Shown one piece after another: positions 1 to 4,469 of a stretch of 6,047 nt of DNA. Position 1 is the first letter of the stretch. Each line of letters starts with the position of its first letter. Where the stretch lies: NCBI GenBank assembly GCA_021846765.1, contig JAJZWH010000053.1, positions 1 through 6,047 of the forward strand. Direction: 5' to 3'. Source of the DNA: a bacterium. Its GTDB lineage: Bacteria; Patescibacteriota; Saccharimonadia; Saccharimonadales; UBA4665. The notes under the pieces were generated by a model. It had not been told where the DNA came from. It did no database searches and saw nothing but the letters and a program-made list of their open reading frames with translations. The translations under genes were made by a program, and so were the position numbers.

Positions 1-21
1 AAACGCGGTAAGGAAAAATAA
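1..21 (+). CDS. rplF: 50S ribosomal protein L6, C-terminal end only (partial)
   Basis: The first seven codons read K-R-G-K-E-K followed by TAA, in a frame open from the window edge. A short, very basic Lys/Gly/Arg tail is how bacterial L6 usually ends, and rplF directly precedes rplR in the spc operon, so the identity rests mainly on gene order. Its last codons contain the AAGGA (10-14) that serves as ribosome binding site for rplR, and only 2 nt separate its stop from the next start. The rest of the gene lies outside the window. Confidence 0.72.
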   Translation, partial: KRGKEK

Positions 22-23
22 CG

Positions 24-377
24 ATGGATAGACTAGCTAAAAATAAATTCTTGAAGCAAAGACGACGCAATCGGGTGAGAGCCAAGATTAATGGCACTAG
101 TGATCGTCCAAGACTGAGTGTAAAAATATCTAATTATCATATAACCGCACAGCTAATTGATGATGTTAATAATCATACTTTAATCTACGTATCTACAGTA
201 GGAACAAAAATAAATGGCACAATGACTGAAAAAGCTGCAAAAATAGGTAGTGAAATAGCTAAAAAAGCTCAAATCGCTAAAATAAAGCATGTTGTGTTTG
301 ACAAAGGAGATAAGCTATATCATGGCCGAATTAAAGCTTTAGCTGAAGCTGCTAGGAAAGAAGGATTGGAGTTTTAA
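24..377 (+). CDS. rplR: 50S ribosomal protein L18 (uL18)
   Basis: L18 binds 5S rRNA and, with L5, anchors it in the central protuberance of the large subunit. The 117-residue product is full length for the family. It has a basic N-terminal arm (residues 8-21, rich in Lys and Arg), the RPRLSV beta-strand entry at 28-33, and the family-typical C-terminal block from VVFDKG (90-95) through LYHGR (98-102) to the EGLEF end. The usual second glycine in the FDRGG motif is Asp here. Start ATG at 24 is supported by AAGGA at 10-14, 9 nt upstream. It is followed after 1 nt by rpsE, consistent with one polycistronic message. Confidence 0.97.
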   Translation: MDRLAKNKFLKQRRRNRVRAKINGTSDRPRLSVKISNYHITAQLIDDVNNHTLIYVSTVGTKINGTMTEKAAKIGSEIAKKAQIAKIKHVVFDKGDKLYHGRIKALAEAARKEGLEF

Positions 378-378
378 C

Positions 379-942
379 ATGGCAAATCAGAATAATAGTT
401 CGCAAAAAATGCGTAGGGGCGAAATTGCTGAAGAAAAACAATTCGACGAAACAACTCTACACATAGATCGTGTAGCTAGAGTAGTCCGTGGTGGAAGGAG
501 ATTTAGATTTAGAGCTTTAGTAGTAGTCGGAGATCACAAAGCCAAAGTCGGTATAGGTTTAGCTAAAGGAGCAGATGTAACAGGGGCGGTTACCAAAGCT
601 ATAGAAGTTGCCAAGAAAAACTTAATCGTTGTACCCCTATATAAAGACACAATACCTCATGACGTAGAAGCTAAAGTCGGTGGATCAAAAATACTTCTTA
701 AGCCAGCAAGTTCAGGAACTGGATTAATAGCTGGCGGCGTAGTTAGGAGCATCTTAGAAGTCGCAGGGGTAAATAATATATTAAGTAAATCGTTAGGATC
801 ATCCAATAAAACAAATACGGCTTATGCAACAATTGAAGCTTTGCAATCGCTTAAGCCAGCTAAAGACTGGATTACTACTAAAAATAAAGTTAAAGAAGTA
901 ACTAAATCTAAGCAGAACATAGTAAAGGAACTAGTAAAATGA
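379..942 (+). CDS. rpsE: 30S ribosomal protein S5 (uS5)
   Basis: S5 sits on the solvent face of the small subunit near the mRNA entry tunnel and contributes to decoding accuracy. The 187-residue product has the N-terminal S5 RNA-binding fold around residues 26-90, with VVRGGRRFRF at 35-44 and ALVVVGD at 46-52. The C-terminal domain follows, with TIPH (91-94), LLKPAS (106-111), GTGLIAGG (113-120) and KSLGS (137-141). The N-terminal 20 residues and the Lys-rich C-terminal tail (about 160-187) are poorly conserved extensions. A GGAG at 368-371, 7 nt before the ATG, decides the start. The TGA stop overlaps the rplO start as ATGA, so the two are likely translationally coupled. No rpmD (L30) gene lies between them, although that is its place in most bacteria. 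Confidence 0.97.
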   Translation: MANQNNSSQKMRRGEIAEEKQFDETTLHIDRVARVVRGGRRFRFRALVVVGDHKAKVGIGLAKGADVTGAVTKAIEVAKKNLIVVPLYKDTIPHDVEAKVGGSKILLKPASSGTGLIAGGVVRSILEVAGVNNILSKSLGSSNKTNTAYATIEALQSLKPAKDWITTKNKVKEVTKSKQNIVKELVK

Positions 943-1397
943 AGTACCACGAATTAAAAGTAGCTGCTCATAGAAAAACTAAACGAGTTGGTAGAGGAAT
1001 ATCCGCAGGTCAAGGTAAGACAGCTGGCAGAGGGACTAAAGGACAAAAATCCCGAGCAGGATCAACTGCCAAACCTGGATTTGCAGGAGGACAAAATCCA
1101 CTCATGCAACAATTACCCAAATTACCCGGTTTTAAAAGTTTTAAATTAAAAGCCGAGAACGTTTTTACTGATCAACTAAATAGCCTAAACGATCTGACCA
1201 TAACGGCCAATGAGCTTGCTAAAGCTGGTTTAATATCTAGCCCTTTTATATATGTTAAATTATTATTCCGTGGCGAAATAACTAAAAAAATTGAAGTACA
1301 ATTAACTGGTGCATCTGACAGTGCTATTAATAGCATTCAGCAAGCTGGTGGTAATTTTGAAAAAGTACCTAGAATTAGTCGACCTTCTAAGAAATAA
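939..1397 (+). CDS. rplO: 50S ribosomal protein L15 (uL15)
   Basis: L15 is a late-assembly large-subunit protein with a long, unstructured basic N-terminal arm threaded into 23S rRNA. The 152-residue product shows that arm clearly: RVGRGISAGQGKTAGRG (16-32), KGQKSRAG (34-41), PGFAGGQNPL (46-55). The globular C-terminal part carries FRGEITKK (110-117) and an AGGNFEKV block (136-143) equivalent to the usual AGG-x-V/I-x ending. The ATG overlaps the rpsE stop (ATGA, 939-942) and is preceded by AAGGAA at 925-930, 8 nt upstream. It ends with a Lys-rich tail. It is the last gene before the 129-nt gap that sets secY apart. Confidence 0.97.
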   Translation: MKYHELKVAAHRKTKRVGRGISAGQGKTAGRGTKGQKSRAGSTAKPGFAGGQNPLMQQLPKLPGFKSFKLKAENVFTDQLNSLNDLTITANELAKAGLISSPFIYVKLLFRGEITKKIEVQLTGASDSAINSIQQAGGNFEKVPRISRPSKK

Positions 1398-1526
1398 TTA
1401 TCAAGACAAAGCATCAAATGGTTCGAGTTTCTTTGTTAAATAAAAATAACTATGGCATACTATTACAAAGTATAAGTTAGAATAAACTATTGATAGAGAG
1501 AGAAATATACATACTAAAGTTTTAGC
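1398..1526 (+). other. rplO-secY intergenic / secY leader
   Basis: This 129-nt AT-rich stretch is conspicuous because the upstream genes are 1-2 nt apart or overlap. No ORF is credible in it. A two-part imperfect inverted repeat is visible: TAACT (1447-1451) with AGTTA (1475-1479), enclosing ATACT (1457-1461) with AGTAT (1469-1473). A second pairing, ACAAAG (1406-1411) with CTTTGT (1431-1436), closes a 19-nt loop. Neither is followed by a T-tract, so I do not call a terminator. Hexamers such as TATAAG (1471-1476) and TAGAAT (1478-1483) resemble a -10 box but lack a good -35 at proper spacing. It could be a structured leader or a weak internal promoter region. Confidence 0.4.
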
Positions 1527-3047
1527 ATGAACTGGAAAATAATCTGGCAATCATTAAGTAAAAAAGATATGAGAAATCGTATCTTAGCCGTGATAGGCAT
1601 TATTATTGTATTTAGAATTTTAACTAATGTACCAGTACCTCTAGCCAGTGGTCACAATTTACATCAAATATTAAATACTTTATTTAATTCCAAAAATACG
1701 CCTCAGCTTCTTAGCTTCATGAATGTCCTATCTGGTGGAGCGCTGGCTAATTTCTCGATTATGTTGGCCGGATTAGGGCCTTACATTAATGCCTCAATTA
1801 TTATGCAATTGCTGACTAAAGCAATACCGCAGCTAGAAGCCTTACATAAAGAAGGTGAGTTTGGTCAGAAAAAGATTAATCAATATACTCGAATACTGAC
1901 CTTACCATTAGCTATCATACAATCCATTGGATCTATTTTTCTTATCCGCCAAGCGGCTCAATCTCTAGGTAGTGCTGGCAACATAACTGCTAATGCTTCA
2001 CTTCTTCAGTGGGTGATAATGGTTGCGGCTCTAACCGGTGGATCTATGATGCTAATGTGGTTAGGAGAATTAGTTACTGAACAAGGAATAGGTAATGGCA
2101 TATCTCTGATTATTACCGTTGGCATAGTAAGTAGTTTACCGTCCAATATATACAATATAATCCATTCAGTATTAGGCTCCAATGATCGATGGAAAGTATT
2201 TGGCCATACACTACCCATGGACAATAGAGCGTTTTTCTACCTAATAGGAATAATTTTAGTTGTTTTGATTTTGACTTGGGTTGTTGTTAAGTTAAATGAA
2301 GCAGCCAGAAATTTAACCGTCAATTACGCTAAACGAGTACAAGGTAATCGGGCGTACGGCGGAGTCACAACAACTCTGCCCGTAAAACTGATTACAGCAG
2401 GAGTTATACCAATCATCTTTGCTGTAGCTTTTTTGAGTGTACCTAGTTTTGCTGGACAATTAATGACTGGATCAAAAGACCACACTATATCTACCATAGG
2501 TAGCGATCTAGTTACTTGGTTTCAAACCCCATCATCAACAACCTTCGCCACTGAACACTTAAAAGCCTACATTTATCCTGTTGTCTATTTTTTGTTAGTT
2601 TTTGTTTTTACTTACTTTTACACCAGTATAACTTTCAATTCCAAGGAAATCGCAGAAAACCTCCAAAAACAAGGAGGATTTCTTGAGGGAGTAAGAAGTG
2701 GTCACCAAACAGAAGTTTATTTAAGTAAAATAGTGAATCGTTTAACTCTATTTGGAGCAACCAGCTTAGGACTACTGGCATTATTGCCAATTATTGCCCA
2801 AATATTTATCAATCAAGAAGTCACTATAGGTGGAACATCTATTTTAATACTTGTCTCTGTTGCCCTACAAACATTAAGAGCAGTTGAATCAAGAGCTTTA
2901 ATGGTTACTTATGATCAGTACTCACAACCAGAATTCTTTTACGAAGCAGATACCGCAGTTGAAGCAGCTACAGGAGCTAAAAGACTTAAATTTTTACCAA
3001 GAATTAGTAAAAAAGAACCCAAAGTAAGCAAGCCAAATAAAAAATAG
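1527..3047 (+). CDS. secY: Preprotein translocase subunit SecY
   Basis: SecY is the membrane pore of the Sec translocon, working with SecE/SecG and SecA or the ribosome to export and insert proteins. The 506-residue product is longer than E. coli SecY (443). About ten hydrophobic segments can be followed: TM1 about 17-37; the plug/TM2 region 62-97 with LSGGALANFS (68-77) and INASIIMQLL (87-96); TM3 122-141; TM4 159-179; the family signature ending in EQGIGNGISLI (185-195) leading into TM5; TM6 235-255; TM7 287-305; TM8 346-368; TM9 403-427; TM10 433-451. The conserved cytoplasmic loop before TM9 (FNSKEIAENLQKQGGF, 370-385) docks ribosome or SecA in the family. A basic tail ends the protein. 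The ATG is fixed by an in-frame TAA at 1515-1517; no clear Shine-Dalgarno precedes it. adk and map do not follow it. Confidence 0.97.
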   Translation: MNWKIIWQSLSKKDMRNRILAVIGIIIVFRILTNVPVPLASGHNLHQILNTLFNSKNTPQLLSFMNVLSGGALANFSIMLAGLGPYINASIIMQLLTKAIPQLEALHKEGEFGQKKINQYTRILTLPLAIIQSIGSIFLIRQAAQSLGSAGNITANASLLQWVIMVAALTGGSMMLMWLGELVTEQGIGNGISLIITVGIVSSLPSNIYNIIHSVLGSNDRWKVFGHTLPMDNRAFFYLIGIILVVLILTWVVVKLNEAARNLTVNYAKRVQGNRAYGGVTTTLPVKLITAGVIPIIFAVAFLSVPSFAGQLMTGSKDHTISTIGSDLVTWFQTPSSTTFATEHLKAYIYPVVYFLLVFVFTYFYTSITFNSKEIAENLQKQGGFLEGVRSGHQTEVYLSKIVNRLTLFGATSLGLLALLPIIAQIFINQEVTIGGTSILILVSVALQTLRAVESRALMVTYDQYSQPEFFYEADTAVEAATGAKRLKFLPRISKKEPKVSKPNKK

Positions 3048-3141
3048 TTACTTACTATATCTACATACTTTGGATAGATAGTAGTTAGAAAAATGTTTAT
3101 CAATATATTCAATAGTGATAATATATAACTTAAGAAAAAGA

Positions 3142-3178
3142 CGACTTTATTAAAGATAAGGTATTAAAGATAAGGTCG
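3142..3178 (+). other. Hairpin spanning the tandem repeat
   Basis: CGACTTTAT (3142-3150) can pair with ATAAGGTCG (3170-3178) over 9 bp, with one G-U wobble, around a 19-nt loop. On the + strand it is followed by TGAAATAAAAATG, not a T-tract, so it does not look like an intrinsic terminator for secY. Read on the minus strand the stem is followed by TCTTTTTCTT, a terminator-like shape, but no minus-strand gene leads into it. It may mark an mRNA 3' end, a processing site, or be chance in AT-rich DNA. Confidence 0.35.
3149..3176. repeat. Perfect 14-bp tandem duplication (2 copies)
   Basis: The unit ATTAAAGATAAGGT occurs twice head to tail without mismatch (3149-3162 and 3163-3176). It lies in the secY-infA gap about 30 bp upstream of the infA promoter -35 box. 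The second copy supplies part of the right arm of the hairpin listed separately. It may be a recent replication-slippage event or a paired protein-binding site; nothing in the sequence decides between these. Confidence 0.85.
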
Positions 3179-3206
3179 CCTGAAATAAAAATGTACCTAA
3201 AAACAC

Positions 3207-3236
3207 TTTACAAATAAATAGTATTACTGATATAAT
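3207..3236 (+). promoter_or_regulatory. Sigma70-type promoter for the infA-rpmJ-rpsM-rpsK-rpsD-rpoA operon
   Basis: TTTACA at 3207-3212 matches the -35 consensus TTGACA at five of six bases. After an 18-nt spacer, TATAAT at 3231-3236 is a perfect -10, and TGA at 3228-3230 makes it an extended -10 (TGnTATAAT). The expected start is near 3243, about 12 nt before the infA ATG. This is the strongest promoter-like sequence I see in the window. It sits at the natural head of the alpha-type operon, after the gap that separates it from secY. The assignment is from consensus only. Confidence 0.72.
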
Positions 3237-3254
3237 TGCAACTTAGTTATAGGT

Positions 3255-3476
3255 ATGGCTGCCAATAAAGAAGTAATCGAGTTAAATGGAACAATTGTCG
3301 AGACCCTACCGGGTACCCAGTTTAAAGTTGAACTCGAAAATGGCCATCAAATTATAGCTCATGTCGCCGGAAAGATGAGAAAACATTTTATTCGCATCGT
3401 TCCTGGAGACAGCGTTACGGTTGAGTTAACCCCATACGATCTTACAAAGGGAAGAATCACCTATCGCAAATCATAA
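3255..3476 (+). CDS. infA: Translation initiation factor IF-1
   Basis: IF-1 binds the small-subunit A site during initiation and helps IF-2 and IF-3 select the start codon. The 73-residue product is the usual size and is one S1-like OB fold. Landmarks are LNGTIVE (10-16), LPGTQFKVEL (18-27), GKMRKHFIRI (39-48), GDSVTVEL (51-58) and the near-invariant PYDLTKGRI (60-68). The usual RKNYIRI reads RKHFIRI, a mild change. An AGG directly abuts the ATG, too close to act as a Shine-Dalgarno. With the promoter 18 nt upstream, the transcript would have only about a 12-nt leader, so initiation may be leaderless-like. It heads the alpha-type operon and is followed after 45 nt by rpmJ. Confidence 0.97.
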   Translation: MAANKEVIELNGTIVETLPGTQFKVELENGHQIIAHVAGKMRKHFIRIVPGDSVTVELTPYDLTKGRITYRKS

Positions 3477-3490
3477 ATATAAGCAGAGAG

Positions 3491-3516
3491 TCATAAACTG
3501 CCTAAGGAGGCAATGA
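3491..3516 (+). promoter_or_regulatory. rpmJ Shine-Dalgarno enclosed in a hairpin
   Basis: AAGGAGG at 3504-3510 is an ideal ribosome binding sequence, 11 nt before the rpmJ ATG at 3522. It is embedded in an inverted repeat: TGCCT (3499-3503) pairs with AGGCA (3508-3512) around an AAGG loop. TCAT (3491-3494) can extend the stem with ATGA (3513-3516), leaving a 4-nt AAAC bulge. Folding would partly hide the site and an upstream in-frame ATG at 3513. This could tune rpmJ translation, but the short stem may be coincidental, because a purine-rich Shine-Dalgarno needs only a CCT upstream to pair. Confidence 0.5.
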
Positions 3517-3521
3517 TCCGC

Positions 3522-3638
3522 ATGAAAGTGCGTGCAAGTGTTAAAAAAATTAGCCCAGACGATTTGATAGTACGCCGTAAAGGTAGAGTATATGTAATTA
3601 ACAAGCGCAAACCGCGCCATAAACAACGTCAGGGTTAA
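3522..3638 (+). CDS. rpmJ: 50S ribosomal protein L36 (bL36), cysteine-free form
   Basis: L36 is the smallest large-subunit protein and helps organise 23S rRNA near the base of the L7/L12 stalk. The 38-residue product begins MKVRASVKK and ends PRHKQRQG, the diagnostic ends of the family, at exactly the usual 38 residues. The classical form binds zinc through Cys11, Cys14, Cys27 and His33. Here those positions are Ser11, Asp14, Asn27 and His33, so the site is lost and this is a C-minus protein. ATG 3522 is chosen over the in-frame ATG 3513 because it gives the canonical N-terminus; 3513 lies only 2 nt from the Shine-Dalgarno. It lies 45 nt after infA and 7 nt before rpsM, the usual order. Confidence 0.96.
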   Translation: MKVRASVKKISPDDLIVRRKGRVYVINKRKPRHKQRQG

Positions 3639-3645
3639 ATTTAAT

Positions 3646-4032
3646 ATGGCTAGAATATCCGGGATAACAATACCGAACGAGAAACAGATATGGGTATCAT
3701 TAACCTATATATACGGAATTGGAGCAAGAACTAGTTATGAAATATTAGCTAAAGCAAACGTGGATCCTAAAATTCGGACCAAAGACTTAACAGATGCCGA
3801 AATTTCTAGAATTCAAGATATAATAAGCAATAACTACACAGTAGAAGGTGAATTACAACGAATTGTTAGTGGAAACATAAAAAGACTAAAAGACATTAAG
3901 AGCTACCGAGGTGCAAGACATAACGCCAATTTACCTACTCGTGGACAAAGGACTAAAACTAACGCTCGCACCAGAAGAGGTAAAAAAATGACAGTTTCCG
4001 GAACAGCAAAGAAAGTTGCATCAAAGACTTAA
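3646..4032 (+). CDS. rpsM: 30S ribosomal protein S13 (uS13)
   Basis: S13 lies in the head of the small subunit, forms intersubunit bridges and contacts P-site tRNA through its C-terminal tail. The 128-residue product is of usual length. It opens with ARISGITIP (2-10), followed by a helix-hairpin-helix-like YIYGIG (21-26). It ends with the rRNA-binding block SYRGARH (86-92) and LPTRGQRTKTNARTRRG (96-112), then a basic tail. The start follows the rpmJ stop by 7 nt (ATTTAAT) and has no recognisable Shine-Dalgarno, so translation probably depends on coupling to rpmJ. In E. coli this gene heads the alpha operon and is the target of S4 feedback; no comparable pseudoknot could be recognised in the 7-nt gap. 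Confidence 0.97.
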   Translation: MARISGITIPNEKQIWVSLTYIYGIGARTSYEILAKANVDPKIRTKDLTDAEISRIQDIISNNYTVEGELQRIVSGNIKRLKDIKSYRGARHNANLPTRGQRTKTNARTRRGKKMTVSGTAKKVASKT

Positions 4033-4049
4033 TCAGGTAACCAAATAAT

Positions 4050-4466
4050 ATGACTGACAAAACTACAACTATTAATACCGAACCAAGCAAGGTAAAAAAA
4101 CGCAAGGCTAAGCGCGGAGTAAGCCAAGGACAAGTACATATTCAAGCTACTTTCAATAACACAATTGTTAGCTTTACCGACAACAATGGATCAGTATTAA
4201 CCACATCTAGTGCAGGAGCATGTGGGTTTCGTGGATCGAAAAAAGGCACAGCCTACGCCGCTCAAATAGCAGCAGAAAGAGCTGGACAAGCAGCTAAACA
4301 AATATATGGGTTTAGTAAATGTGATGTATACATTAAAGGAATTGGATTAGGTAGAGATTCAGCTATTCGTTCAATCGCTGGATTAGATATATTAATAGAG
4401 TCAATTGTTGACGTAACTGGCATACCACACGGTGGCGTTCGACCTCGAAAGGCCCGAAGGGTTTAA
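4050..4466 (+). CDS. rpsK: 30S ribosomal protein S11 (uS11)
   Basis: S11 forms part of the small-subunit platform beside the mRNA exit and contacts 16S rRNA near the E site. The 138-residue product has a Lys/Thr-rich N-terminal extension (1-22), then HIQATFNNTIV (30-40), SSAGACGFRGS (53-63), AAQIAAE (70-76), YIKGIGLGRDSAIR (94-107), and the basic C-terminus RPRKARRV (131-138). The usual PHNGC segment reads P-H-G-G-V (126-130). Position 128 is therefore Gly where most bacteria have the Asn that is converted to isoaspartate in E. coli. Only a distant AGG (4035-4037) precedes the ATG, 17 nt after the rpsM stop. rpsD follows after 3 nt. Confidence 0.97.
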   Translation: MTDKTTTINTEPSKVKKRKAKRGVSQGQVHIQATFNNTIVSFTDNNGSVLTTSSAGACGFRGSKKGTAYAAQIAAERAGQAAKQIYGFSKCDVYIKGIGLGRDSAIRSIAGLDILIESIVDVTGIPHGGVRPRKARRV

Positions 4467-4469
4467 AAT

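Larger units (their letters stand above)
3048..3206 (+). other. secY-infA intergenic, upstream part
   Basis: This non-coding, strongly AT-rich stretch occupies the position where adk and map are found in many bacterial spc/alpha clusters. I see no ORF remnant of either. Right after the secY stop, ACTA..TCT (near 3055-3063) can pair imperfectly with AGATAGT (around 3077-3083), but there is no downstream T-run. Farther on lies the 14-bp tandem duplication and hairpin listed separately. No convincing intrinsic terminator for the + strand is present, so read-through from secY into infA is possible alongside initiation at the promoter. Confidence 0.5.

Noticed and set aside
940..942. Possible TGA recoding (Gly or Trp)
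   Set aside because: If TGA were sense, rpsE would extend by only a few codons, so that site alone is not decisive. However, none of the genes contains an in-frame TGA, and Gly and Trp use ordinary codons, so TGA is treated as stop.
1471..1483. Candidate -10 boxes (TATAAG, TAGAAT) for a secY promoter
   Set aside because: No acceptable -35 hexamer lies 16-18 nt upstream, and such hexamers are expected by chance in AT-rich DNA.
2006..2224. Antisense open frame of 72 codons inside secY
   Set aside because: It lies wholly opposite a conserved gene, has no family resemblance and no ribosome binding site; it is a shadow of secY codons.
3142..3190. Intrinsic terminator after secY
   Set aside because: The stem is AT-rich with a 19-nt loop and no T-tract follows on the + strand. 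The T-tract is on the minus-strand side, where no gene needs it.
3513..3521. Alternative rpmJ start at ATG 3513 (adds M-I-R)
   Set aside because: It is only 2 nt from the Shine-Dalgarno, and the family N-terminus MKVRASVKK begins exactly at 3522.
3639..3645. E. coli-type S4 feedback pseudoknot upstream of rpsM
   Set aside because: Only 7 nt separate rpmJ and rpsM and no comparable structure was recognisable; any S4 control would have to act elsewhere, such as the rpmJ hairpin.
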